NCBI GenBank assembly: GCA_003427395.1
Contig: BFEA01000011.1
Span: 1,974,567-2,038,566 of the forward strand
Source of the DNA: Chara braunii
Lineage: Eukaryota; Streptophyta; Charophyceae; Charales; Characeae
Direction: 5' to 3'
Length of the DNA: 64,000 nucleotides
The translations under genes were made by a program, and so were the position numbers. Positions 32,541 through 44,639 of this stretch are shown piece by piece. The notes below the pieces were generated by a model that did no database searches, had not been told where the DNA came from, and was given only the letters and a program-made list of their open reading frames with translations. Positions within the stretch are counted from its first letter, which is position 1; each line of letters opens with the position of its first letter.

Positions 32541-35500
32541 GAGGCGCAAGAAAGACAAGGGAGAAGGGTCACAAGGGGGCGGCAAAACGCCCAAGGAACG
32601 TGGGACACCTTGGGGGAAGGCACGCGGGGCTACGTAGGACTAAGTAAAAATAGTGGCATTCGGGGCGAAATGTATCGGGGACCACCGGCGGGACTATGTG
32701 TCGGGGACCACTGACATGACTAAGTGTTGGGAACCACCGACATGACTAAGTGTCAGGAACCACCAGCGGGACTAAGTGTCGGGGACCACCGACGGGTTGA
32801 ATGACGAGAACATGTGAAAGTCCCAAGAAGAAACGACGGCACCTCATGAGGGAAAATAACAAAGGCAAGGTGCACCGTCAAGATCGAGATCTTGACGACC
32901 AAGAATATTAGCACCATTGGGAGAAAATGGAGAGGCAGAAAAAAAAAAAAAAAAAAAAAACATGAAGCCGGAGGCCTGGGAGCAATCCGAAAAATCTCGG
33001 ATCAACGTCCCTCAAGAAAATGGAGTCAAAAGAGACGCCATGTGAAAAATAGGCCTCCGGGAGAAAATCGGAGTAGGAGGGGCCATTGTGGGAGAAAGGT
33101 AGGAGTAAAAGGAAGCTCACATGGGCATGAGAAGGCCATTATTGCAGTCCGAGATATATCGGACTGCACCTTAGGCATGGGAAGGGTCAAAACTAAGAGG
33201 AAGGGCCTAGAAAGCGCCTTAACGGCCACTTGACACCTGTCATGCTAAAAAAAAAAGAGAAAAGAAAAGAAAATGTGGGGGAATAAGACAAAAAGAGTGA
33301 GAGGGAGTGAGTGAGTTGGCCATCAGTAGGGACTGCCACAAGTAGGGACTGACAGGTCTCCACTGTCCAAGAAAGGCGGAAAAAAAAAAGAAAATAAAAA
33401 AGAAAAGAAAAGAAAAGATAAAAATGCCTTAACGGTAAAAAACGGTCACTTGGGGAGATACATCCGTGACCAGATTCATTCTGGAATATAGCGGTTATAA
33501 TAGACTTTGATTTTCATTGATTTTTGCAGAGAAAATCAAAGAAAATCAAGGCCCTATGCAACCGAAATAAAACGGATTACATGGGGAGGAGAAACACATG
33601 TTTTAGATGCATCCGAAGCCAAAATTGAGTCCGGATGCACTTGGGAGTTGACCGTTTCTTTTTCCTTTGAGTAAGGGCTAGTTGTGGGGCATTGGGGCTA
33701 GGGAATTGAACCCTATTGCAGTCCGAGTTGCAATGGACTGCATTGGGGAGGAAAAACACATGTTTTAGGTGCATCCGGAGCGAATATTGAGCCCGGATGC
33801 ACTTAGAAATCAAACGCTTCATTTTTTTTTAGCATGGGACAAGTTGTGGGGCTGTGGGACTAGAAGAATGACTGTGGCTGCAGTCCGAGAAATAACGGAC
33901 TGCATGGGGGTACCTAGGGGAAGGGAAAATGAGCCACGACAAGCCCAAATGGCTAGAAAGAAGCAATTTCGGCATGGGGCATCTCGAGACGATGAATGAC
34001 AACCGTGAGATGAGATCCCAATACCGAGAAAAGTCGGCACACATGTAGAGATGCTAAAACAACCAAGGGCAAGAGGACCCCGAAAATAAAATGAGACACT
34101 GTCCGGAATTTTGCTGGGGACTAAGTGGGTCCAAATAATAAAAGTCGAAAAATGAGACACGCGCCGGCGGGACAAGAAAATGGAACTAGTACGGAGGAAG
34201 AGTGGCGGGGACTTGAGATGTCCCAAAGGAACCATGAACAATCACAAGGGATAATGGTGCAAACAAATGACACCGTTGAGATCAAGGATCTAGACGGTGA
34301 GAAATATTAGCACCACTAGTGCAAACACTAGTGAGGGCAAGTGGGAGAGTCGTGAGGAGAAAAGGAAGTGAAATAATGATGTTGGGAGGGCTGCCCAGCA
34401 GTCCAAAATATCTCGGACTAGCTAGGCATGAGAAAATAGAGTCTCAAGAAGCTCAACATGAGAAAAAGGTTGTCCTTAGAAAATCGGAGCAAAATGGAGT
34501 CCTTTAGGAGCATGGGGATGCCCTTGTTGAAATCCGAGATATAACGACCAAGTACCAGCCATGAACCTGGCCTCGAATGAGGCCCTAAGGCCTAGAAAGA
34601 GGGTGAAAAACAGTTTGACACTTGTCACAACTTAAATAAAACAAAAAGAAAGAAAAATGAGAAAAATTAGGGAGAATGGGACAAAAAGGGAGAAAAGAGT
34701 GGAGGAGAGTGTGTCGGCCTATTGAGACCTGCATAGTAGGGACTAGCAGGTCCCAACTGTGAGCTCATCCCTCCTGAATGAGGGAGGGCAACCCGGATTG
34801 CAGAGATATGACCCTTGGGGCCATATCGCAACAAAATCTGAATTAAAAAGAAGAAAATGAAAGAAAATACAAAAGAGAAATGACCGGTTTTCTTTTGGAC
34901 CATGGATTTGAGATCAGATCTCATGGTGGAGAGGAACTAGCCGTTTTCTGTGGACCAGCTGAAAACAGTTAGCTCCGGAATAAGGTGGCAACCCAAAATG
35001 GAAATAAACAAAAGAAGGAAAATGACAAAACTGTGCCTTTGACCTAAAAGAAGAGCCAGATGCACCAAAAATTGAAAAAGTGGACTTAGGAGCTCAAATT
35101 TGAAGCAAGGGCTACTTGGGGGTAGCACGAAATATTGCTGGCCTTGGATCTCAGCCAGATCCAAGGTTGAAAATGTGCCGCTCCATGGGAAAATATCTCG
35201 GCCTACAAAAAATGGGGTTCAAACTGAAAAAATTGAGAAAAAGACTCACTAGGTTTTTTTCTCTCAAGTAAAGTTGCCCCTTGGGCATTAGGACCCAAGG
35301 GGGCAACATTGTTGAGGTGAAAAGGAGACCGAAGTAGTCCAAGAGGAAATCCAAGTTAGTACCAACCACTCAGACTGCATGTACTTGGCCAAAAAGAGGC
35401 CCGGGTACCTCCAGAAGGGCCGAGTGGGAGAATTTTGCTTTGGGGGTACCTCGGTTCACCTCAAGGCACATGGGGAGGCCCATGGGCTGACCAGACTGCT

Positions 35501-35947
35501 GGTTTCAGCCTACATAAGCTGAGAATTCAGTCTGCCACTTTCACAATTGTATGACGAATGCCCATGCTGCCCAAATGAGCTCATAGGAACACTCTTTCAC
35601 TTGGAGAGAGGAGAGGGGAACCCATGTAAGTTTAGGAGCTTGGTGAAGGCCATGAGTTAGGGAGAGGAGCTCTAGATACTAGTGGTAGTGAGGCTGGCCC
35701 TAGGGACGTGATCCGCCATAGCCCCCTGGGTGTGAGGAAGAAAGAAAGGCTAGAAGGAGTCTCATTTGCCCTCCTAGAGGGGAAGACTCCATAGCTATGG
35801 TAATTGAAGCTTGTAGTAACTTGAGAGAAAGTGAGAGAGGAAGGAGAGAGGCTTGAAGAAGAAGGAGGTCAAAGCCAAGAGGGTGTTTTGTGCAAGGAGG
35901 AAGAAGTCTCATCCAGATAGAGACTCCATCTCCAAGACATTAACAAG
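32541..35947 (+). repeat. Element C LTR, right part, and start of leader
   Basis: Continues the LTR from GAGGCGCAAG after the insertion. It aligns with A to the A-equivalent of 17567, and beyond that only with B (61978-63100). The true LTR end lies somewhere between about 34.9 and 35.9 kb but cannot be placed, because no copy shows both LTR ends. It contains perfect hairpins at 32876-32897 (CGTCAAGATC arms), 33143-33168 (TGCAGTCCGA arms), 33879-33904, 33769-33802 and 34314-34333. A palindrome TGAGATCAGATCTCA lies near 34908. Confidence 0.8.
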
Positions 35948-35953
35948 GTGAGT
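35945..35953 (+). promoter_or_regulatory. Splice-donor-like site AAG|GTGAGT (element C)
   Basis: Fits the eukaryotic 5' splice consensus and lies just before the (TTC)n tract. The same site with the same flanks is kept in B on the minus strand (61972-61980). If used, the arrays would form an intron in the leader RNA. No acceptor was identified. Confidence 0.4.
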
Positions 35954-35968
35954 GGAAGGACGATGATG

Positions 35969-36235
35969 TTTCTTCTTCTTCTTCTTCTTCCTTTTCTTCT
36001 TCTTCCCCTTCTCCTTCTTCTTCCCCTTCTCCTTCTTCTTCTTCTTCTTCTTCTTCTTCCTTTTCTTCTTCTTCTCCTTCTCCTTCTTCTTCTTCTTCTT
36101 CTTCTTTCTCCTCCTCCTCTTCTTCTTTTTCTTCCTTTTCTTCTTCTTCCCCTTCTTCTTCTTCTTCTTCTTCTTCATCTTCTTCTTCTTCTTCTTTTAT
36201 TTTTTCTCATTTTTCTTCTTCATCTTCTTCTTCCT
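35969..36235 (+). repeat. (TTC)n-rich tract (element C leader)
   Basis: Imperfect CTT/TTC repeats with CCT variants over about 265 bp. Frames over it give poly-Leu, poly-Ser or poly-Phe, which is composition and not coding. The mirror tract in B is at 61721-61960. Confidence 0.95.
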
Positions 36236-37910
36236 AATGAGCTACTCAAACTTTTGTTTTTCACTCATACACTAGTAGGTAGTGCTCCGATTCTTCTATG
36301 GATAATCTTATGCTCAACACTTGTGATTTGGGCTAATCAAACTCTCACTCACACACTAGTAGGTAGTGCTCCGATTCTTCTATGGATAATCTTATGCTCA
36401 ACACTTGTGATTTGGGTTAATCAAACTCTTGTTTTTCACTCACACACTAGTAGGTAGTGGTCCAATTCTTCTATGGATGATCTCATGCTCAACACTTGTG
36501 ATTTGGGCTACTCAAACTCTTGTTTTTCACTTACACACTAGTAGGTAGTGTTCCGATTCTTTTACGGATGATCTCATGCTCAACACTTGTAATTTGGGTT
36601 ACTCAAACTCTTGTTTTTCACTCACAGACTAGTAGGTAGTGCTCCGATTCTTCTATGGATGATCCCATGCTCAACACTTGTGATTTGGGCTACTCAAACT
36701 TTTGTTGTTCACTCACACACTAGTAGGTAGTGCTCTGATTCTTCTATGGATGATCTCATGCTCAACACTTGTGATTTGGGTTATTTAAACTCTTATTTTT
36801 CACTCACACACTAGTAGGTAGTGCGCCGATTTTTCTATGGATGATCTCATGCTCAACACCTGTGATTTGGGCTACTCAAACTCTTGCAGTTCACTCACAT
36901 GCTAGTAGGAGATGCTCCGATTCTTTCATGGATGATCTCATTTCAATTCTTGTGATTTGGGCTACTTCAGCTCTTGCATTTTACTTACATGCTAGTAGGA
37001 GATCCTCCGATTCTTCCAAGGACGATCTGTTGCTCAAAACATGTGATATAGCCTAGTGTAGATCTTGCTTTTCACTCACATGCTAGTAGGAGAAGCTCCG
37101 ATTCTTCCATGAATGATCTCTTGCTCAAATCTTGTGACATAGTCTAGTGTAGATCTTGTTTTTCACTCATATGCTAGTAAGAGATGCTCCGATTCTTTCA
37201 TGAAAATCTCATGCTCAATAATTATGATTTGGTCTAATGTAGATCTTGCTTTTCAACCATATTCTAGTAGGAGATGCTCCGATTCTTCCATGGATGATCT
37301 CTTGCTCAAATCTTGTAATATAACCTAGTGTAATTCTTGCATTTCACTCACACACTAGTAGGAGATGCTATGATTCTTCTATGGATAATCTCTTGTTCAA
37401 TATTTGTGATTTGGGCTACTTCAACTCTTGCTTTTCACTTACACACTAGTAGGAGATGCTCCGATTCTTCTATGGATGATCTCATGATCAATCCCTGTGA
37501 TTTGGGCTACTTCAACTCTTGCTTTTCACTCCCATACTAGTAGGTGATGNNNNNNNNNNNNNNNNNNNNNNNNNNNNNNNNNNNNNNNNNNNNNNNNNNN
37601 NNNNNNNNNNNNNNNNNNNNNNNNNNNNNCTTGCTTTTCACTCCCATACTAGTAGGTGATGCTCCGATTCTTCTATGGATGATCTCATGATCAATCCCTG
37701 TGATTTGGGCTACTTCAACTCTTGTTTTTCACTCCCATACTAGTAGGTGATGCTCCGATTCGTCTGTGGAGGATCTCATGCTCAATACTTGTGATTTGGT
37801 CTAATGAAAGTCTTGAATTTCAACCGTATGCTTAGTAGAAAATACTCCGATTCTTCCATAGGTGATTTTGTGTTCAAGACTTGTATTTTGGGACTAGTCT
37901 AACTTGTGTT
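36236..37910 (+). repeat. 91-bp tandem array (element C leader)
   Basis: ACTAGTAGGTAGTGCTCCGA begins units at 36355, 36446, 36537 and 36628 (91 bp period); the first spacing is 84 bp by a 7-bp deletion. About 18 units are present, more diverged to the right. A run of N lies inside (37550-37629), so the true copy number is unknown. The 91-bp period is not a multiple of three and shifts the frame at every unit. Confidence 0.9.
37550..37629. other. Assembly gap (80 N) inside the 91-bp array
   Basis: The sequence just before the gap (CTTGCTTTTCACTCCCATAC and onward) recurs just after it, so the assembler bridged a repeat unit. The array may be longer than shown. Confidence 0.98.
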
Positions 37911-38114
37911 TTCCACTCCGATAGTAAGTGAGGACATTCCATCTCAAACTTGGTTGCATGCATGAACCATCGACATGTGTTTGAGCAAGTCCCACTCACG
38001 TACATTGCTCAACTCTCACATGATGGCAGTCTATTTCAACCTTTGTTGCATACATGAGCCATGAGCATGTGTTTGAGCAAGTCTCGCTCACATACATGGC
38101 TCAACTCTCACATG
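37911..38114 (+). repeat. ~90-bp spacer repeat, two copies (element C leader)
   Basis: GTGTTTGAGCAAGTC...GCTCAACTCTCACATGATG occurs twice between the 91-bp and 93-bp arrays. Element B has three copies at the same relative place (59925-60213, reverse orientation). Confidence 0.8.
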
Positions 38115-39954
38115 ATGATGTTCCCGTTCATACTTAGTGGATCTTTCCTCTATGTGCATGTGTTTTTCATTAGTTCAATCTTCTCATTGTCAATTTCATG
38201 TGTGCTGTGATGCTCCGGTTTATATTTAGTTGATATTTCCTCTATGTGCATGTGCTTCTCATTAGTTTAATCTTCTCATTGTCAATTTCATGTGTGTTGT
38301 GATGTTCCGTTTCATACTTAGTTGATCTTTCCTTCATGTGCAAGTGTTTTTCTCTAGTTCGACCTTCTCATTATCAAGCTCGCGAGCGTTGTAGTATTCC
38401 GGTTCATACTTAGTTAACCTTTCCTCCATGTGCATGTGCTTTTCATTGGTTCAACCTTCTCATTGTCAAGTTCATGAGTGTTGTAGTGCTCTGGTTCATA
38501 CTTAGTCGATCTTTCCTCGGTGTGCATGCACTTTTCATCGGTTCAACCTTCTCATTGTCAAATTCCTGAGTGTTGTAGTGTTCCGGCTCATACTTTGTGA
38601 TTTTTTCTCTATGTGCATGTGTTTTTCATTAGTTCAGTCTTCTCATTGTCAAGTTCATGTGTGTTGCGATTTTCCGGTTCATACTTAGTTGATTTTTCCT
38701 CTATGTGCATGTGTTTTCCACTAGTTCGATCTTCTCATTGTCAAGTTCATGTGTGTTGTGATGTTCCGGTTCATACTTAGTTGATCTTTCCTCTATGTGC
38801 ATGTGCTTATCACTAATTCGATCTTCTCATTGTCAAATTCATGTGTGATGTGATGTTCCTGTTCATGCTCAGTTGATCTTTCCTCCATGTGCGTGTTTTT
38901 TTTTATTCGTTCAATATTCTCATTGTCAAGTTCATGTGTGTTATGATGTTCCGGTTCATACTTAGTTGATCTCTCCTCTATGTGCATGTGCCTTTTCACT
39001 AGTTCAACATCATCATTATCAAGTTCATGTGTGTTGTGATGTTCCGGTTCATACTTAGTTGATCTCTCCTCCATGTGCATGTGCTCTTCATTAGTTCAAT
39101 CTTCACATTGTCAATTTCATGTATATTGTGATGTTCGGGTTCACACTTAGTTGATATCTCCTATATGTGCATGTGTTTTTTCACTAGTTCAATCTTCTCA
39201 TTGTCAAGTTCATGTGTGTTGTGATATTCTGGTTCATACTTAGTTGGTCTCTCCTCTATGTGCATGTGCTTTTCACTAGTTCTAGCTTCTCATTGTCAAG
39301 TTCATGTGTGTTGTGATGTTCCGGTTCATGCTTAGTCGATCTCTCCTCTATGTGCATGTATTTTTCACTAGTTCGATCTCCTTATTGTCAAATTTATGTG
39401 TGATGTGATACTTAGTTGATCTTTCCTCTATGTGCATGTGTTTTCCACTCGTTCGATCTTCTCATAGTCAAGTTCTTGTGTATTGTGATGTTCCGGTTCA
39501 AACTTAGTTGATCTTTCCTTTATGTGCATGTGTTTGCCACTAGTTCGATCTTTCATTGTCAAATTTATGTGTGATGTGATGTTTTGGTTCATACTCAGTT
39601 GATCTTTCCTCCATGGGCATGTGCCTTTCACTAGTTCAAATTTTTTATTGTCAAGTTCATGTGGGCTATAGTGCTCCGGTACATACTTAGTTGATCTTTC
39701 CCTCATGTGTCTGTGCCTTTCACTATTTCGATCTTCTCATTGTCAAATTCATGTGTGATGTGATGTTTCGGTTCATACTTAGTTTATCTTTCATCTATGT
39801 GCATGTGTTTTTTACTAGTTCTAGCTTCTCATTGTCAAGTTCATGTGTGTTGTGATGTTACGGATTCAGACTTAGTTGGCATTTTTTCTATGTGCATGTG
39901 TTTTTCACTAGTTCAATCTTCTCATTGTCAAGTTCATGTATGTTAAAGTGTTCC
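38115..39954 (-). repeat. 93-bp tandem array with open 31-residue repeat on the minus strand (element C leader)
   Basis: About 20 units of 92-93 bp; CCGGTTCATACTTAG recurs at 38766, 38951 and 39044, for example. Read on the minus strand, antisense to element C, several stretches are open for up to 95 codons. They give a 31-residue unit like STKYEPEHHNTHELDNE followed by KIELVKKHMHMEER. Unit lengths of 92 bp break the frame in places. The peptide is charged, His-rich and probably unstructured. Whether it is ever translated is unknown; a period divisible by three makes such frames easy to get by chance. Confidence 0.75.
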
Positions 39955-40902
39955 ATTTCTCCCGGAGACCTATTTTTCACATGGGGTCTCTTTTGACTCC
40001 ATTTTTTTGAGGGAGGCTGATCCGAGATTTTTCGGATTGCTCCCATGCCTCCCACTTCATGTTTCTTTGTTTTTCTTTTTCCTTTTTGCCTCTCTATTTG
40101 CTCCCACTAGTGATTGCACTAGTGGTGCTAATATTCTTGGCCGTCAAGATCTCGATCTTGACAGTGCACCTTGCCTTTATTATTTTCCTTCATGTGGTAC
40201 CGCCGTGTCTTTTTGAGACTTTCACATGTCTCCGCCACTCGTCCCGTCGGTGGTCCACGACACTTAATCCCTCTGGCGGTCCCTGACACTTAGTCCCGTC
40301 GTGGTTCCCGACACTTAGTCCCGCCGGTGGTCCCCAACACATTTCGCCCCGGATGCCACTGTTTTCACTTAGTCCCACGTGGCCCCGGGTGCCTTCCCCC
40401 AAGGTGTCCCATGTTCCTTGGGCGTTTTGCCGCCCCACGGTGACCCTTCTCCCTTGTCTTTCTTGCACCTTGCGCGCGCCGGTTCTTTTGGTTGCGGGAC
40501 CTCCAACCCGAGGCTCTCGTAGGTGGCCCCCATGTTGGGCTCTCATTTTCTAACTTCCCACGACCCCCGGCCCGTCCGTCTCTCGACTTCCTCATTCTTT
40601 TGTCGCTGTCGTGCCGCGTTTGCTGGTTCAAGGGCCCTTTGGCCTTAGTCTTGTTGAATTCAAACGGCCCTCCCGGCCTCATGTTACGTTTTATGTGCCC
40701 CTGTTCTTGCGCTCATTCGTTTGCCATTGTTGGTTCTCTCCTCCTATGGTTCTCACCCCAGGGCATTACTCCCTCCTGCGGCCTAATCCTTTGTCTTTTC
40801 TCTCTCTTTCGTCCTTACTCCAGATTTCTTTGTCGTGCACAATTTGTCTATATTCAGTCTCTCGAGTGATGGGAAGTTATTCGGGACCCACTAGTCCCGA
40901 CA
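39955..40902 (-). repeat. 3' LTR of element B, first ~950 bp
   Basis: Starts (minus strand) with TGTCGGGACTAG at 40902, straight after the polypurine tract, and aligns with 14101-15060 of element A, including the 26-bp array and the hairpins. It stops abruptly at 39955 against the 93-bp array of element C, which runs in the opposite orientation. Confidence 0.85.
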
Positions 40903-40914
40903 CATTCCCCCCAT
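40903..40914 (-). promoter_or_regulatory. Polypurine tract (element B)
   Basis: Minus-strand GGGGGGAATG directly before the LTR start, identical in core to that of element A at 14091-14100. Confidence 0.85.
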
Positions 40915-43900
40915 TCATTCGCGATATCCTCATCTCGCACCAATTTCTTGTCAGTCTGGGAGGGATAGATGGGAGAGAAGGACGAAATGTCATAGGTGGT
41001 TAGTTTGCCAGGGTTCGTTTTGTTTTTTCCCGTTCCTTTCTCGGATTTTTCCTAGTCTCCGATCCTCTGAGCGAGGAAGGGGTGTATAGGATTCAAGTTT
41101 CTTTGTCCTTCATGCATCTCATGTCTCATTCATCACTCTCAGTACATTAGATCATTTTCATCCCATTCATCACTCTTAGAATATCAAACCCCTTTCGTCT
41201 CATTCATCACTCTTAGAACATCAAACCCCATTTTGTCTCGTTCATCATCCTTAGAACATCAAACCTCCTTCGTCTCGTTCATCACTCGTAGTACATCAAC
41301 CCCTCCTTCCAACTTTCCTCTTTTTGCTGCCTCTGCTTCTCCCCCGAGCCTTGCCATCTCAATTGGCATTTGGTTGATCCTCCTTCCATCCCGTGTCAAC
41401 CAGGTCCTTTTTTCGGCTTCCGTCACCCTTAACGCCTCTTCCACTTCGACTTTTCAGCTCGTGCAATCCATACTTCCCGTCACCCCTTTCCTCGATCTCA
41501 AGCACAACCAAATCCACGTGTATTTCTCCCGGGTCATTTTGCCCAACTTTTCTTTAGCCCTGCTAATTCCACATGTATGTCACCCTCATTCGACCTTTCT
41601 TGCATCCAACTCAATTTATATCGCATACGCGTTACTTAATCCATTTCATATGTATCTTTATTCTGGACATCTTGCCCGGTCTTTCTCAAGTCCACGCGAA
41701 GTTAATTACACAACCATTTCTCTTTTGGACATCTTGCCAAGTCTTTCTCAAACCTATGCAAAGTCAATTTACACAACCCTTTCTCTTCTGGACATCTTGC
41801 CAGGCCTTTTCCAAGCCCACGCAAAGTCAATTATACCACTATTTCTCTTCTGGACCTTTTGTCATGTCTTTTCTTCAAGTCCACGCAAAGTCAATTATAC
41901 AACCATTTCTCTTCTGGACATCTTGCTAGACCTTTCTCAAGCCTACGCAAAGTCAATTATACAACCATTTCTTTTCTGGACATCTTGTCAGACCTTTTCT
42001 CAAGCCCATGCAAAGTCAATTATACGACCATTTCGCTTTTGGACATCTTGCCAGACCTTTTCTCAAGCCCATGCAAAGTCAATTATACAACCCTTGCTCT
42101 TCTGGACATCTTGCCAGACCTTTTCTCAAGTCTGCGCAAAATCAATTATACAACCCTTTCTCTTCTGGACATCTTGTCAGACCTTTTGTCAAGCCTGCGC
42201 AAAGTCAATTATACAACGCTTTCTCTTCTGGACATCTTGCCAGGCCTTTTCTCAAGTCTGCGCAAAGTCAATTATACAAGCATTTCTCTTCTGGACATCT
42301 TGCCAGGCTTTTTCTCAAGCCTGCGCAAAGTCAATTACTAATCCCATTCTCTTCTGCACGTTTTTTTCATCGGTAGATGGCATACCTTCCCCCCACTCGA
42401 AATGCGATGTCCCCATCGCACGACTGGTTCTCACTCAGAGGTACGCAGACCTTGGCCCACCAACTGAGTCAAGAACAACGACCCACCTGCTCCTAGAAGG
42501 AAGGGTGATCAGTCCTCCCTCGGCAGGTAATACCTCATCCTTCTACTTAGTCCGACCTTTTGCCGCTTACGAGACGGGCATCAACACTGAGGTACTACCT
42601 CACAACCGGCAGGTAGGTCCAGTCCAAACCTCCCAGGACCCCGTCTTGCTGTAAAGGTTTTCTCGCGAATCGTTCCTCCCGAGTGGTGTTTTCTTGGATC
42701 CGGCCTCTTCCTTTTAAGAGAGTTGGGGCTCTCTATTAGTCTGCGAGTGTAGTTACGAATACCTCGCAGTTAGTCCCAGAATGGTTGTAATGATCCGGCA
42801 GGGGGACGTCACTCGCCCTGTGGTGGTTGCGGCTTCCACCTGATATCACGCCCGACCCCTCCCTCTGGACAGTGCCGCTCAACATAATGCTAGCAACCTT
42901 GGTCCATTCCAAACGGTCACGCCACCCCTCTACGACATGACGTGTGGTTGGGTAGAGTAAATGAGACTCGGGAGAAGAATGGCTTTGTCGCTCGTTTGGC
43001 TCCACGCCCTTGACGTTTAGGTTCTCAACATGAGGGAGCTCCCCGACTAGAGCTCGTTGTCGGAGTTAGTTTCGGACGGCCAGCATCAATCAAAGAGAAC
43101 GATGCTTTGGTCCTTCAACCCTTATTTTTCCTTATGAGGAATATGTTGCGCTGAGACTTTTCCCTTGACGGGTAGAGGTCCTAGGGCCGCGGTGCATGCA
43201 TTGCTATCCCCCTTATGTTGAGGCCTGAGACTAGAAAAAAAGAGAACTCAATCTCTTGCTATTTCCATGGTCGGTCTGACGACCTTTCATCAAATTGTCT
43301 AGGGTCCCCTGACTATGCAAGGCAATATCCAATTCTCAAATACTCAATCCAATGTTATTTCCAAGGCTGATTCTCATGGCTGATTCTCATGGCTGGTCCG
43401 ACAGCCTCTCATCAACAAGGCCAACCCTTGTGGCCGCTCTGGCGGTCGCTTCCTCAATAGCCATCTTTCAAGGGCCGACCCGTCGGCCCACCTTCAATTC
43501 TCAACTTTCACATTCCCCAATATTCATTCCTTATGACCGTCCCAACGGTCTATGCCCTTCTTGTCTTAAAGCTCAACCTTCCTTACCCTTCCCTTCTTTT
43601 CCCAAGGCAACATTCTCTTTCATTCATCCTCATGACTATTTCATTGACCGACTCACCGACCTTTTTCCATCTCTCATTGCTCATTCCAACTCATTCTCAA
43701 TCAATCTTTCTCAATCAATTATGCAGGGGACCTCAGTGCCTATTTCAAAAGAAATGACCCTTGTTAGGGGTCATTTCCGAACAACCTGGTTAGGGTCATT
43801 CTTTTCCATTTTCAAATCGAACAGCCTGGTTAGGGTCATTCCTTCCCATTCTCAAGTCCAATAGCCTGATTAGGGCTATTCCTTTCCATTCTCAAGTCAA

Positions 43901-44639
43901 ATAGCCAGGTTAGGATCATTTCTTTCCATTTTCAAGTCGAACAGCCTGGTTAGGTCATTCTTTTCCATTCTCAAGGTTAACGCCCGAGGGGGTGGGCCTT
44001 GAGGACACGGATCCCATTTCTGTCTCGGAGGTTAAAATGTGACCATTTCTTTTCAATTTTCCGCGTGTGGTTCCCCTCATCAATTCTCAAGGCAATTTAC
44101 TATTCATGCATACATCCGACTTAGCGTCTAGTACTCGAGTTGGGGTTTGCAACCCCAAGCAGCACCAGTCCACCCGGCCGTTCAACCATAGCAAACTCAG
44201 AACTTGGCTATTTTCAGACTCATTCATGACTCAGTTGGATTAGGCTCCTAGGGAAGGAGCGTTCTTCACTCCCCTTAACCCATAGGTTCCCTAACCTCTC
44301 TTGTACTTGGCCAACATTCACGTCTTGCTTTGCTCGTCACTCTGTACTCACAGTTTTTCTTCTCAAGGGCACAATCATCGTTCCATCCAAAGTTCACAAT
44401 ACACCCTTCCCAACCAGTCTCATCCCATACCCCATGCCATTGTCTTGTCTACACACTTTCGAAGGTAGCTCATCCGAAAAGTAGCCTCAAAAGGCTATCT
44501 TCTAACCCATCGTGATTCACGCTTCGCTAGTCTTTTTTATCCCACATTCCTCACAAGCTTACTCATACTATACAAACCCTATCATCCCATAATTGCAAGA
44601 AACGGAAATCACAATTTCTTGTCCAACACTCAACAACAT
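40915..44639 (-). repeat. 3' non-coding region of element B with four repeat blocks
   Basis: In element orientation: GGTTAGGGTCATT-type 40-bp repeats (43775-43975), GGTCGGTCA-type repeats (43380-43740), a block shared with 11721-12757 of A, the ~62-bp array (41640-42350) and the 48-bp set (41090-41300). Each block has a counterpart in A in the same order. A long plus-strand frame at 41233-42654 (473 codons) crosses the ~62-bp array and reads as a repetitive LLDILPG/HAKSI peptide. It is antisense, and the homologous array in A does not keep the frame, so I do not call it a gene. Confidence 0.75.

Larger units (their letters stand above)
22322..39954 (+). mobile_element. Element C: LTR plus leader arrays of the giant family, no coding part
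   Basis: The sequence starts with the LTR start TGTCGGGACTGG at 22322, is split by an insertion (22751-32534), resumes at 32541 and continues through the LTR. A splice-donor-like site, a (TTC)n tract, a 91-bp array, a short spacer repeat and a 93-bp array follow. It breaks at 39954 inside the last array, where element B begins in reverse. The order LTR to 93-bp array repeats the 5' part of B, read on the opposite strand. Confidence 0.75.

Noticed and set aside
35948-36457. Leu-rich plus-strand frame starting in the (TTC)n tract
   Set aside because: Microsatellite translation running into the 91-bp array; not coding.
38115-39954. CRISPR-like array
   Set aside because: Units of 91-93 bp without a repeat-spacer structure, in eukaryotic retroelement DNA.
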